A stretch of DNA of 64,000 nt from CAWFXC01 sp963819735 (GTDB taxonomy: Bacteria; Actinomycetota; Acidimicrobiia; IMCC26256; DASPTH01): NCBI GenBank assembly GCA_963819735.1, contig CAWFXC010000002.1, positions 1 to 64,000 of the forward strand. Direction: 5' to 3'. Both the position numbers and the translations under genes were made by a program. A model generated the notes under the pieces. The model saw only the letters and a list, made by a program, of their open reading frames with translations. It ran no database searches and had not been told where the DNA came from. Positions 8,836-18,154 of this stretch are shown one piece after another; positions within the stretch are counted from its first letter, which is position 1; every line of letters begins with the position of its first letter.

Positions 8836-11103
8836 CTAGATCTCGCGCAGCACGCCGGCCCGCTGCAGTTGGGCGACGGCGGACGTGCGCGACGAGACCC
8901 CGAGCTTGCGGTACAGCGAGATGGCCTGGGTCTTCACCGTGTTGCGCGAGATGTAGAGGCGTTCGCCGATGGCCTGGAACGAGAGGCTGGTGTCGAGCAG
9001 CGGCACGAGCCGCAACTCGGCCGCGGTGAGCGACGACACACCGACCGACGGTCCCGCCGGGGCCTCCCGCAACGCTGCGTGCAGCGCTTCGGCCTGCTCC
9101 GGGAGCGATCCGAGCTGCGGTCGTTGGGCGACGATGTCGTTCACCTGGCGCAGCGACGCCTTGGCACCCTCGGCGTCGCCCAGGGTGATGTAGACGCGGG
9201 CCAGCTCGAGCAGCGCCTGCACCGACACCACCGGCAGCGCGTACGTGAGCAACGGGCGCAGCGACGCGGCGCGCGCCGCCAACGCGCGCGCCTCCGCGAT
9301 GTCGCTGCGATGCACCGCGGTTCGCGCCGCGACCGCGTAGACCAGTGCGCTGGTCCAGTAGCCGTCGAACTGGCCGTCGTCGAGCATCGCCCGCGCCTGA
9401 TCCGAGAGTTCCTGCGCGCCGCACCAGTCGTCGCGGTCGATGGCCACGAGGCAGCGCTCGGCCAGCACCACCGCCGCGAGCGGGAGCGCGCCCGCCGCCA
9501 TCGCGGCGTCGAAGGCGCGGGCGAGGAGCGGATCGGCTTCGTCCTGCTCGCCAGTGATCACGGAGGCGAGGGCTTCGGTGTTGAGCATCGTGGCCCGGTA
9601 CGGGCTCGCGGGGTTGAGCTCCTTCCACGCGGTCTGCGCGTCGCACAGCATCTCGGGGATCCCGCACCGGCATAGGAGCGCGCGCAGGTACGCGAGCGAC
9701 GCGTGCACGGTGTTGCCGTCGGGCAGCATGCCGGTGTCGGGCGCCGACTCGGCCGCCGCCGCCCAGTCCTCCGCAGTACTCGCCTGGCCGAGCATGGCGT
9801 AGATGAGCGCGCCGTGGAGGGCGACGGCCGGATACCGGTCGATCGACGACTGGGCGTAGAGCCACTGCATCCACTGCAGCAGCGTGTCGACCCGGCCGCT
9901 CGCCCACACCGGTTGCACGATGTTCACGAAGATGCGGGCGACGGTGTCGGTGTCGCCCGCCTGTTGCGCGTAGGCGATCGCGGTCTCCGGGAGGCCGTTC
10001 GCCTCGCACCACGCCGCCGCCCGCGCGTTGAGCACCGGCACCAGATCGGGTTCGGTGCGTTGCAGCTCCGCGCGCAGCAGATCGCGGAACAGGTGATGGA
10101 AGCGGAACCACTGCCGGGTGCGGTCGAGCGGCACGAGCAGCAGGTTGCGGCTCTCGAGGTAGTCGAGCATCCGCGCCGAGCCCTCGGTGTCGAGCACCGC
10201 GTCGCACAACGGACCGCACATGCGGTCGAGCACGGAAGCCCGGGTGACGAACTGCGCGACCTCGGGCGCGGCGCGCTCGAGCAACTCCGAGCGCAGGTAG
10301 TCGCCGAGGAAGCGCTCGTCGCCGCTGAGCGCGAAGCGGCCGTCACCACCCGGGGCACCCACCCGCATCCCCATGGCGGCCAGGTACAGACCGGTGGGCC
10401 AGCCCTCGGTGCCGAGCACCAGGTCCTGCACCTCGGCATCGGTGCACTCCGCACCCGCGCCGCGTAGCAGCAGGCCCGCTTCGCGCGCTTCCATCGCGAG
10501 GTCCGGCGTGCCGATCTCCGCGATCCGCCCCTCGGCGCGCAGCCGGGCCGCGGGAATGGGCAGGGCCACGCGCGAGCCGAGCGCGAGTCGCGCGCCCGGG
10601 GGCAGGTGCGTGGCGAACGCGTCGATCGCCGCCTGGCCCTCGGGATTGGTGATCACGTCGACCTGGTCGAGCACGAGCACGACCGGTTCCGTCATCGCGG
10701 CCATCGCGGCGAGCAGCGTGCGCACGACGGCGACGTCGTTGGTGGGCGTGGCCAGGGCCCGGAACACGCGGGCGCCGATCGCCTCGACCCGGTCGAGGGC
10801 CACCGCGATGTAGGTGAGCAGCACCGCGGGGTCGTTGTCGGCGTCGTCGAGGGAGACCCACGCCACGTTCGGTGCGTGCGGCTCGGCCCACTGGGCGAGG
10901 AGCGTGGTCTTGCCGTAGCCCGCAGGGGCGACCACCGTCGTGATCGGCGGCGCGTCGGGGACGGTCAGCCGCGCCGCCAGCGCAGTGCGCGCCACGATGC
11001 CCGGCCGCGACGAAGGGATGAGCAATTTCGATTCGAGAAGCTCGAACGACGCCGCTCCAGCCCCCGGAAACTGCGCAGTCCGGGCCTTGGCCTGCGGCAC
11101 CAC
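8836..11103 (-). CDS. MalT-type LuxR family transcriptional regulator
   Basis: A 755-residue STAND-type regulator. An N-terminal NTPase contains Walker A VVAPAGYGKTTLLAQW (about residues 57-72) and Walker B VVLVLDQVD. A long helical repeat (TPR-like) region follows, and a C-terminal LuxR HTH of about 55 residues (LSFQAIGERLYISRNTVKTQ...LYRKLGVSSRTSAV). Such proteins are ligand- or protein-gated activators; the inducer is unknown. It lies 12 bases upstream of the dehydrogenase gene in the same direction, so it may be co-transcribed with it. The start ATG at 11103 gives the normal family N-terminus (LLESKLLIPSSRPGIVAR). Confidence 0.9.
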   Translation of the reverse strand: MVPQAKARTAQFPGAGAASFELLESKLLIPSSRPGIVARTALAARLTVPDAPPITTVVAPAGYGKTTLLAQWAEPHAPNVAWVSLDDADNDPAVLLTYIAVALDRVEAIGARVFRALATPTNDVAVVRTLLAAMAAMTEPVVLVLDQVDVITNPEGQAAIDAFATHLPPGARLALGSRVALPIPAARLRAEGRIAEIGTPDLAMEAREAGLLLRGAGAECTDAEVQDLVLGTEGWPTGLYLAAMGMRVGAPGGDGRFALSGDERFLGDYLRSELLERAAPEVAQFVTRASVLDRMCGPLCDAVLDTEGSARMLDYLESRNLLLVPLDRTRQWFRFHHLFRDLLRAELQRTEPDLVPVLNARAAAWCEANGLPETAIAYAQQAGDTDTVARIFVNIVQPVWASGRVDTLLQWMQWLYAQSSIDRYPAVALHGALIYAMLGQASTAEDWAAAAESAPDTGMLPDGNTVHASLAYLRALLCRCGIPEMLCDAQTAWKELNPASPYRATMLNTEALASVITGEQDEADPLLARAFDAAMAAGALPLAAVVLAERCLVAIDRDDWCGAQELSDQARAMLDDGQFDGYWTSALVYAVAARTAVHRSDIAEARALAARAASLRPLLTYALPVVSVQALLELARVYITLGDAEGAKASLRQVNDIVAQRPQLGSLPEQAEALHAALREAPAGPSVGVSSLTAAELRLVPLLDTSLSFQAIGERLYISRNTVKTQAISLYRKLGVSSRTSAVAQLQRAGVLREI

Positions 11104-11139
11104 GGCGGCGAGGTTACCCGCTGGTAGGCGCGGTGACGA

Positions 11140-11376
11140 CTACCCGTCAGATTGGACAGCCGAGGGGTCGCCGACGCTCTCGCCCGAGTTCTCGCCCGAG
11201 GCGTCGCGGGGCGCCGCGAACAGCACGATCCGCTTGCCCGAGGGGTCGAGGCCGATCCCGTAGACCGGGTGCGGGAGCACGTCCCCGTCGGCGTCCGTCA
11301 TGTTCACCACGACGTCGCACACGGTCGAGAGCTCCGGATGGATGGCGAGGAAGTCGTCGAGCTGTCCGATGTTCAT
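11140..11376 (-). CDS. Small hypothetical acidic protein
   Basis: A 78-residue protein starting MNIGQLDDFLAIHPELSTV, with a central VYGIGLDPSGKRIVLFA strand-like segment and an acidic, Ser/Gly-rich tail. No family is recognised. The start ATG 11376 is preceded by AGGGACAGCT, a weak ribosome binding site. It is upstream of and co-directional with the LuxR gene (36-base gap) and divergent from the ABC exporter. Its codon use is typical of the neighbours, so I consider it real. Confidence 0.55.
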   Translation of the reverse strand: MNIGQLDDFLAIHPELSTVCDVVVNMTDADGDVLPHPVYGIGLDPSGKRIVLFAAPRDASGENSGESVGDPSAVQSDG

Positions 11377-11506
11377 AGCTGTCCCTGTCTCAGAAAACGC
11401 TGCCCGTCCTCGGGTGCGTACCCATGAACAACGAAACGAAACCGCGCCCGGTTCCGCGGCGAACCCGCCCAAGGGAATCGTGCGTACAGCGCGATACCCT
11501 CCACCG

Positions 11507-13384
11507 ATGGCGGAGGACAGCACGTCCGACGCCGGCAGTTCGCTCCTGCACGAGCTGAGCCGGCGGCGTCGCCACAAGCCGCTGCGGGAGCTGCCCACGC
11601 TGATCCGCGAGGCGGTGCACCTCGTGTGGCGTGCCGCCCCGCGCGAAGCCACGCTCGTGGTGTCGGTGAACGCGGCGACGGGATTGCTCACCGCGGTGCA
11701 GCTCGGGCTCACGCAACGCCTGCTCACTGCCGTGCTGCACGTGCAGAACGGCAGCTCGGTGCGGTCGGTGATCCCCGAGTTGGCCGCGTTCGTGGTGGTG
11801 CTCACGATCCTCGGCATCCTCACGCTGTACCAGTCGGAGAAGAAGCGGGTGCTGGCCGAGCTGGTCACGCAGTACTCGCAGATCCTGGTGGCCACCGCGG
11901 CGGCGCAGGCCGACCTGGTGGAGTTCGAGCGGCCCAGCTTCCACGACCGGTTGCAGCGCACGATGGCCAACGCCACCACCCGCCCGGTCGACGTGACCTA
12001 CGCGCTCATGGGGATGGTCGCCGCCATCTTCACCGTCGCCGGGGTCGTGATCGCGCTGGCGATCGTGCAACCGATCCTGCTCGTGCTCGCGCTGGTGGCG
12101 TTCGGCCCGGTGTTCCTCGTCGCCCGGCGGCTGTCGCGCATCTCGTTCGCGTTCGACGTGGAGGAGACCGAAGCCGATCGGCGCCGCCACTACCTCATGA
12201 TGCTGTTGTCGATGAAGCCGCCGGCCAAGGAGCTGCGGGCCTACGAGCTCGCGGGCTTCTTCACCACGTACCAGAACCGCCTGTGGAACGAACGCATCGG
12301 CCGCCTCAACCGCTACACCAAGCGCCGGATCAAGCTCGGCATCATCGGGCAGCTCATCAACGGCGTGCTGTTCGCCGCCGTGGTGGCGACCCTGGTGTGG
12401 CTGTTGTCGTCGGGGCGCACCAGCGTGTCGGATGCCGCGGTCGCCGCCGGCGCCATCCTCATCCTCGGCCAACGCATGAGCGCGCTCATCGGGAACGGTG
12501 GCCAGCTCTACGAAGCCGCGCTGTTCCTGGCCGACGTGCAGGAGTTCCTCGACGAGGTCACCGCCCACCAGCGCGCCGAACCCACCGAGCACGTGGCCGA
12601 GGAGTTGCACGACATCCGCCTCGACGACGTGTACTTCCGCTACCCATCGGGCAATCACGACGCGCTGGCCGGCGTCTCCCTCGATCTGCGCCCCGGTGAG
12701 GTGGTGGCGTTGGTGGGGCCCAACGGATCGGGCAAGACCACCCTGGCCAAGGTGCTGGCGCAGCTCTACTTCCCCGACAAGGGCGCGGTCTACTGGAACG
12801 GCACCGACGCCGCCGGCCTCGATCACGTCGCGCTGCGCGACCAGATCGCGGTGATCTTCCAGGACTTCGAGCAGTACATGTTCTCGGCCAGCGAGAACAT
12901 CGGGCTCGGCCGCACCGACAAGCTCGACGACCGCGCCGGCATCGAGGAGGCCGCGCAGCGCGCCGGGGCCGACGAGTTCATCTCCGCCCTCACCGGCCGC
13001 TACGACGCGCTGCTCGGCCCCGAGTTCATCGGCGGGTCCGACCTGTCGATCGGCCAGTGGCAGCGCATCGCCATCGCCCGGGCGTTCTTCCGCGACGCCA
13101 ACCTGGTGATCCTCGACGAACCCAGCTCCGCGCTCGACGCCGACGCCGAGGCCGCCCTGTTCGACCGCCTGCGCGAGCTGTGCGCGGGGCGGGCGGTGGT
13201 CGTGGTGTCGCACCGCTTCTCGACCGTCACCAGCGCCGATCGCATCTACGTGCTCGAGGCGGGCAAGGTGATCGAGCAGGGCCCGCACGCCGAGCTCCTC
13301 GCCTCGGGCGGCACCTACGCCCGCATGTTCAACGTGCAGGCCGCGCAGTATCTCGACGGCGACGGCGGCATCCTGCGCGGTTGA
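11507..13384 (+). CDS. ABC exporter half-transporter (fused TMD-NBD)
   Basis: A 625-residue type IV exporter subunit. An N-terminal ABC transmembrane domain of about six helices (residues 40-310) is followed by a nucleotide-binding domain. The latter has Walker A VGPNGSGKTTLAKV, Q-loop FQDFEQYMF, a variant signature GGSDLSIGQWQRIAIARA (LSIGQ for LSGGQ), Walker B LVILDEPSSALD and H-loop VSHRFSTV. ATG at 11507. There is no peptidase domain. The substrate is unknown. The lasso-type locus begins about 0.5 kb downstream of its end on the other strand and has no exporter of its own, so this is a candidate lasso exporter (D-type), unproven. The neighbours give no other hint. Confidence 0.88.
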   Translation: MAEDSTSDAGSSLLHELSRRRRHKPLRELPTLIREAVHLVWRAAPREATLVVSVNAATGLLTAVQLGLTQRLLTAVLHVQNGSSVRSVIPELAAFVVVLTILGILTLYQSEKKRVLAELVTQYSQILVATAAAQADLVEFERPSFHDRLQRTMANATTRPVDVTYALMGMVAAIFTVAGVVIALAIVQPILLVLALVAFGPVFLVARRLSRISFAFDVEETEADRRRHYLMMLLSMKPPAKELRAYELAGFFTTYQNRLWNERIGRLNRYTKRRIKLGIIGQLINGVLFAAVVATLVWLLSSGRTSVSDAAVAAGAILILGQRMSALIGNGGQLYEAALFLADVQEFLDEVTAHQRAEPTEHVAEELHDIRLDDVYFRYPSGNHDALAGVSLDLRPGEVVALVGPNGSGKTTLAKVLAQLYFPDKGAVYWNGTDAAGLDHVALRDQIAVIFQDFEQYMFSASENIGLGRTDKLDDRAGIEEAAQRAGADEFISALTGRYDALLGPEFIGGSDLSIGQWQRIAIARAFFRDANLVILDEPSSALDADAEAALFDRLRELCAGRAVVVVSHRFSTVTSADRIYVLEAGKVIEQGPHAELLASGGTYARMFNVQAAQYLDGDGGILRG

Positions 13385-13386
13385 TC

Positions 13387-13464
13387 GTCAGGGTTTCTTG
13401 ACGCGGACCTCGATGTCAGGTAAACCTGACGGTCAGGACTACCTGACGTGGAGGACTACCTTGC
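13387..13464. promoter_or_regulatory. Array of 16-bp palindromes, GTCAGG-N4-CCTGAC type
   Basis: Perfect palindromes lie at 13415-13430 (GTCAGG-TAAA-CCTGAC) and 13432-13447 (GTCAGG-ACTA-CCTGAC), 17 bases centre to centre. A decayed third copy with the same 17-base spacing lies at 13449-13464 around AGGACTACCT. A one-mismatch copy, GTCAGG-GTTT-CTTGAC, lies at 13387-13402. The array ends at the proposed start of the small HTH gene. Phased, repeated dyads of this kind usually bind a dimeric repressor, so autoregulation of the next gene is the simplest reading. Confidence 0.7.
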
Positions 13465-13853
13465 TCGACATGACGCGTAGCCGGCCGACACCGCCCTCGC
13501 TGCTCGACCCGCCGGAGTGGGTCACCCAACTCAACGGGTTCGAGATGTTTCGCGTCCAACCATCCGAGCACGGGTGGAGCGCATGGCCCGAGGGCGTCGA
13601 TGAAAACGTCGAGTTTCCCGGGGGGACATGGCGCGTCATGCTGGTCATGCCGGTCGACCTCTCCATCACGGAGACGCATGTCGATCCGCTCCTCTTCCTC
13701 GTCGCACTGGCCGACGGCGCCGCCAAAGTCGAAGACAAGATCCAAGAACTGGTCACCCATTGCCGTAACTCGGGCAAGACCTGGACGCAGATCGGTCAGG
13801 CGCTCGGCATGACCAAGCAGTCTGCGTGGGAGCGGTTCTCGGGCGAAGAGTGA
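13461..13853 (+). CDS. Small protein with C-terminal helix-turn-helix
   Basis: About 130 residues. The C-terminal portion reads VEDKIQELVTHCRNSGKTWTQIGQALGMTKQSAWERF, a helix-turn-helix of the 'W-x-x-I-G-x-A-L-G-x-S/T-x-Q-x-A-x-x-R-F' type seen in many small actinobacterial proteins. The N-terminal domain is unrecognised. I favour TTG 13461 as start because GGAGG at 13450-13454 lies 6 bases upstream; ATG 13470 is the alternative. The operator-like palindrome array directly overlaps its leader, so it may repress itself. Confidence 0.65.
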   Translation: MLDMTRSRPTPPSLLDPPEWVTQLNGFEMFRVQPSEHGWSAWPEGVDENVEFPGGTWRVMLVMPVDLSITETHVDPLLFLVALADGAAKVEDKIQELVTHCRNSGKTWTQIGQALGMTKQSAWERFSGEE

Positions 13854-13911
13854 CCCACGCTGCTGTTCGGCGCGTATGCCAGACGCGACGGCGGTTGACT
13901 TCCGCGCGGGG

Positions 13912-14791
13912 CTACCGGGCCGACGCGGTGATCAGCTCATCGGTGACCCAGCGCGCGACGTCGTCGGGATACGGCGACCGCCAGCCCGAGGATGATGTGT
14001 TCGAAGCCGGCGTCGATCGCTTCGCCGATCGCGTCCCGGGTGGTGACGGGCTCGTCATACGAGACCGACAGGTGCATCGAGCGGGTGATCGCCGCCGGGT
14101 CGCGACCGATCTCGGTGCAGTAGCGGTCCAGCAGCGCGCTGCGACTGATCGCGTCATCGATGTCGCCACCGGGGATGTTCCACACGTCGGCGTGCTCGGC
14201 GACCACGCGCAGCACCGCGATCGAGCGGCCGCCGATGACGATTGGTGGGTACGGACGCTGGACGGGTTTCGGGTTGCCGAACGCGCCGGTGAGGTCGACG
14301 TAGGTGCCGTGGAAGTCGAACGGTTCGGGCTCCGTCCACAACCGACGGATAACCGTGCACGCTTCGGCGAGGCTCCCCACCGCGTGCTCGGCATCGTGGA
14401 AGGGGAGGCCGTGGGCTGCGTACTCGCGCCCGGCCCCCGGGAGGCTGGGTCGTGAGCCCGCGCCGATGCCGAAGTCGAGCCGACCGTCGGAGACGACGTC
14501 GACGGTCACCGCGATCTTGGCCAGCATCGCGGGCGGCCGGAAGCGGTTGCTGGTCACGAGCAGGCCGAGGCGCAGTCGCCGGGTCTGGGCGGCAAGCGCC
14601 GAGAGCAGGGTCCAGCCTTCGTAGATCGGTCCGGTCCGGTCGCCGCCGATCGGCACGAGGTGATCGAACAGCCACGCGTGCTCGATCTCCGGGATCGTGT
14701 CCGCTTCGAGCCAGACCCGGAGGACTTCTCGGTAGTCGACGTTCATCGGCGCAGTCATGATCCCGAAACTGGCCCGGGGTGTCTGCGCCAT
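13912..14791 (-). CDS. LLM-class (F420/FMN) oxidoreductase (single-base frameshift near C-terminus)
   Basis: A luciferase-like monooxygenase-fold protein of about 293 residues: ASFGIMTAPMNVDYREVL, then EHAWLFDHLVP, LLVTSNRFRPPAMLAKIAVTVD, RLDFGIGAG, and PPIVIGG with VAEHADVWN. These features fit F420-dependent LLM reductases. As written the frame ends at 13937 in unnatural Arg-rich sequence. Removing one G near 13982-13986 restores ILGLASPYPDDVARWVTDEL and a stop at 13912, and the length is 3n+1. ATG 14791 has AAAGGAC just upstream. It follows the PqqD-like gene by 46 bases on the same strand, so it is a candidate tailoring enzyme of the lasso-type locus; that role is inferred only from position. 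Confidence 0.82.
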
Positions 14792-14837
14792 GGTCCGTTG
14801 TCCTTTCGACTGCGGGGAGGAACTGGCTCCGGACAGC

Positions 14838-15140
14838 TCAGCGCAGCAGTTTGCGGTCGCGCAGGTCGACGACGAAGGCATCGAGATCGGTGCGCGCGGT
14901 CTCCACGTCCACATCGAACACCTCGAGCACCGCGTCGACCATCGCGTCGAGCGTGGTCCCATTCGCGAGCAATGGCCACACCACTGCCCCGGCGCCGGTG
15001 ACGTTGAGGTAGAGCGACGTCTCGAGGTCGAGCACCACGATCTGCTCGTCCAGCGCGCGCCAGGTGACGCCTTCGATACGTAGCGTGAGTGCTGGTGCGA
15101 CCGCGTCGTTTTCGGCGCCCTGGTCGACTCGCTCACTCAT
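14838..15140 (-). CDS. PqqD-family RiPP recognition protein (candidate lasso B1)
   Basis: A 100-residue protein with the PqqD/RRE fold pattern VTWRALDEQIVVLDLETSLY, then NVTGAGAVVWPLLANGTT (the 'LN.TG..VW.LL..G.T' core) and an acidic C-terminal helix ending LRDRKLLR. PqqD-like proteins and lasso B1 proteins bind precursor leader peptides and present them to the maturases. There is no pqqA, pqqC or pqqE in the window, and a lasso-type operon lies 2 kb away on the same strand, so I read this as the B1 component. The opposing membrane-protein gene separates it from B2/K. ATG at 15140; it is divergent from the gene at 15267. Confidence 0.82.
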   Translation of the reverse strand: MSERVDQGAENDAVAPALTLRIEGVTWRALDEQIVVLDLETSLYLNVTGAGAVVWPLLANGTTLDAMVDAVLEVFDVDVETARTDLDAFVVDLRDRKLLR

Positions 15141-15266
15141 CTGACCCTGGCCCTCGCACGACCGCCGACAGTAGTCGTGAAGACCACAAAACGATCAGAT
15201 CGCACCCGGGCGTCCACCCACCCGTTACCGTCTTGCGTTCGGAAGGCAGTAGGAGCGGGGGCTGGG

Positions 15267-17204
15267 ATGACGGCGTCATCGGGGACGTCCACTGCCGACG
15301 AGAGCGAGCGCGCCACCCGCGCGGGTGAAGCCCCTCGACGCCATCGGCTCACCAATCCGCATCCCGCGATCGTCGCCGGCGTGCTCACGCTGTTGTGCCT
15401 ACCGCTGCCGCCGACGGTTCCGACCGTCGGCGATCGCCTCGACTCCTCGTGGATGCTCGGCCTTTCTTTGGCTGCCGCCCACGGCAACACGTTCGGATCG
15501 CGAGTGGTGTTCACCTACGGGCCGCTCGGGTTCCTCTCGGCCCCGAACATCGTGTGGCTACCGGGCACCGTGCTCGGGTTGCTCTACGTAGCCCTCGCCG
15601 CATTCGCCCTCTACTACTTCGTGTACCGCGCAGCATTGGAGTGGCTGCCAGTGTGGGGTGCGATCGTGGTCGTGCTCGGTATCGCGTTGGCCGCCGCGCG
15701 GATCGCGATGGTGGCCGAGATCGCGACCCTCGCCCTCCTCGCGTGGGCGGTACTGCTCGTGCGGCCGCCGAATCTCCCGAACCGCCTCGCGCCGTGGATA
15801 CCGGTGGTGTTCGGCGCCGCCGCCGCGGTGCAGTTCTTGGTGAAGTTCAGCGTGGGCGCGGTCGCGCTCATCGCCGCGCTCATCGTCGCGTTGGTCCGCA
15901 CTGAGCGCGTGCGGAATCTCGTGCTGGTGATCGGCGCGCTCGTGGTCGCGTTCTGGTTTTCGTGGTTCGCGCTCGGCCGATCACTCGGCGACTTCCCCGA
16001 CTGGTTGCGGGGCAGCAAGGAGCTCACCAGCGGATACACGTGGGCGATGGGGCTCGGCAACGGACCCGGTAGCGGCCACGACTGGGCGTTCCTCGTGGTG
16101 CTGACGGTCATCTTGGTCGTCGGGTTGTGGCAGCAGGTGCGGATGGACGGCACCGCCGCGATCCCCACCGTCTTCCTCGTCGCGGTCGGATTCTGGTTCG
16201 CGCTGAAGGAAGGCTTCGTGCGCCTCGATTCGGTCCACGACGTCGTCGGTTTCGTGTTCCTCGCCACCCTGATAGTTGTCGTGCCCTGGGCGAAGCGGTC
16301 GACGACGGTTGGCGTGGTCGGCCTGGCCTGCGCGCTGTTGGCGTTCGGCATCGCGCTCGCACCGAACCTGGGCATGTTCAACACCGAGGTCCGCGCGGCA
16401 GCCAAGCGGCCCGGCGACACGCTGCTCGATGGTGCCAAGGCACTACGAGCGGTGGTGGACAGTGGCTATCGCGATACCCGCCTGGCCGCGGCCGGCGCTT
16501 CCCTCCGCTCCGCGTACCGGGTGCCGACCTCCGTGACCTCGGCGTTGCGGGGCGAGCGCGTGCAGGCGGAGCCGTGGGACATCGCCGCGGTGTGGGCGTA
16601 TGGCCTCCCCTGGCATCCGGTGCCCGTGTTCCAGTCGTACGCGGCGTACACGCCGTATCTCGATCAGCTCAACGCCGACGCGCTGCAGGGCCGCAACGCT
16701 CCCTCGGGTGTGCTCCGGGATCGCACGATTTCGCTCGACCAGCGGCTGCCGGCATGGGAGTCGCCGCAATACATGGTCACCATGACGTGTCGGTACCGCG
16801 TTGCCGCGAGCAAGGGAAAGTGGGAAGCCCTCCGACGCGCCGGGAACGTGTGCGGTACCCCGCGTCTCATCGGTGCGGCCAGCATCACCGAAGGCCGAAC
16901 GGTTTCGGTACCGGCACCGTCGGACTCGTCGAGCATCGTGGTGGCGACCTTCGACTATCCGACGTCTGCACTGCAGCGTCTGCTCGCGATCGCGCTGAAG
17001 CCGCTCCACTACCCCACCGTGTCGATTAATGGCGCGGTCCACGACTTCGTGCCCGCGAACGCAGGCCAACAACACCTCATACGCGTGCCGAAGACACTCG
17101 GTGCTCGGCAAGTGCCGAACGGCGGGCTCGACATCACGCGGCTCGGCTTCGGCCACGCCGATGGCGCCGTCCACGTGCAGTTCTACGAGATTCCCACTTC
17201 CTGA
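15267..17204 (+). CDS. Polytopic membrane protein of unknown function
   Basis: A 645-residue protein with roughly ten or eleven hydrophobic segments in the first two thirds and a hydrophilic, probably extracytoplasmic C-terminal third (from about residue 390). The segment DSSWMLGLSLAAAHGN followed by VFTYGPLGFL is typical of a family of uncharacterised membrane proteins that look like PMT/GT-C glycosyltransferases, but I see no diagnostic catalytic motif. ATG 15267 follows a G-rich leader. It sits inside the lasso-type locus on the opposite strand and ends 7 bases from the kinase gene's stop, so it may be an unrelated insertion or an accessory function. Confidence 0.75.
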   Translation: MTASSGTSTADESERATRAGEAPRRHRLTNPHPAIVAGVLTLLCLPLPPTVPTVGDRLDSSWMLGLSLAAAHGNTFGSRVVFTYGPLGFLSAPNIVWLPGTVLGLLYVALAAFALYYFVYRAALEWLPVWGAIVVVLGIALAAARIAMVAEIATLALLAWAVLLVRPPNLPNRLAPWIPVVFGAAAAVQFLVKFSVGAVALIAALIVALVRTERVRNLVLVIGALVVAFWFSWFALGRSLGDFPDWLRGSKELTSGYTWAMGLGNGPGSGHDWAFLVVLTVILVVGLWQQVRMDGTAAIPTVFLVAVGFWFALKEGFVRLDSVHDVVGFVFLATLIVVVPWAKRSTTVGVVGLACALLAFGIALAPNLGMFNTEVRAAAKRPGDTLLDGAKALRAVVDSGYRDTRLAAAGASLRSAYRVPTSVTSALRGERVQAEPWDIAAVWAYGLPWHPVPVFQSYAAYTPYLDQLNADALQGRNAPSGVLRDRTISLDQRLPAWESPQYMVTMTCRYRVAASKGKWEALRRAGNVCGTPRLIGAASITEGRTVSVPAPSDSSSIVVATFDYPTSALQRLLAIALKPLHYPTVSINGAVHDFVPANAGQQHLIRVPKTLGARQVPNGGLDITRLGFGHADGAVHVQFYEIPTS

Positions 17205-17211
17205 TTGGCGC

Positions 17212-18154
17212 TCAGAGCGCGTCGAGGACGCGTTCGATGACGTGCGCGCCGATGGGCGGTTCGGCGGGCGTACGCCACGGCACCCGGGCGATCACTACCG
17301 GCACCGAGGCCGCCAGCGCGGTGAGCTGCTCGAACTGCCGTTGCACCACCGACGGCTCGCGCCAGCCAAGGAGCCGCGGGCAGCTGAGCAGCGGCCCGAA
17401 CGCTTCCGACGGCCGGAGCTGCTCGACCTCCACGTCGCTCCGTTCGCGGTCGAGCAACGGGAGCACGATGGCGGCCAGCGGCAGCCGATCGGCGGTGGTG
17501 TGGGGCGGCGCCACCGCAGTACGACCGTCGGCGGTAATGCGGCTGTGATCAGCCCAGTGGTCGATCAACGCGGCCGCGCCCTCGCGCAACCGGATCTCCG
17601 ATGCGCCGGGATACACGGTGGGCGGTTGCGTGTCGACGTCGATGCGGAGCAGGTCGTCGGCCACGAGCGGGTAGCCACCAGCCGCCGCGAGCGCGGCCAG
17701 CGTCGACTTCCCGTAACCGCTCGGCGCACACAACGCGATCGCGCGCGCCGTCGGCTTCGATCGCGCTGGCGTGCAGGCAGAGGTGGCCCTGCAACGCGAG
17801 GAAGCACGCGAGCGCCATGCCCGATGCGAACATCGGCAGCAGGTCTTCCTCGGTCGAGGGATCGAGCCGCGCCGTCGCGTCCGCGCCGTCACCGGAGAAG
17901 TCGAACGTGAAGTCGACGACACCCGGTGCACGGATGATCCATCCTTCGTCGCCGACGCGGCCGCCCTCGTAGTAGACGTGCTCGTCGTCGAACAGGTAGC
18001 GGATGCCGATGGCGTCGTCAGCCACGCGCTCCACCGTTGCCGCGTTGCCGCGTTCGATCACGAGATCGGCGGGGCCGTCGAAGCAGCGATCGGGCTCGGG
18101 GAGCCGCACCGCGCTGGTGATGTGCAGCCCGTGCAGCTGATAGCTGGCGGTCAC
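17212..18154 (-). CDS. HPr-kinase/phosphorylase-like kinase of lasso-type locus (single-base frameshift)
   Basis: The N-terminal part (SYQLHGLHITSAVRLPEP) and the C-terminal half with P-loop APSGYGKSTLAALA and Walker-B-like GGYPLVADDLLRID match serine kinases of the HPrK-like family found in lasso peptide clusters. There PadeK-type enzymes phosphorylate a Ser at the precursor C-terminus. The frame breaks near 17745-17752; dropping one G joins EADGAR to IALCAPSGYGKS, and the total length is 3n+1. The start GTG 18154 overlaps the B2 stop (GTGA), implying translational coupling. The A2 precursor ends in Ser, the expected target. The substrate is inferred, not shown. Confidence 0.82.

Noticed and set aside
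13387..13464. CRISPR-like array in the palindrome cluster
   Set aside because: Units are 16 bp with 1-12 base gaps and no spacers; operator array is the better reading.
14838..15140. PqqD as part of PQQ cofactor synthesis
   Set aside because: No pqqA, pqqB, pqqC or pqqE in the window; lasso maturation genes lie on the same strand nearby.
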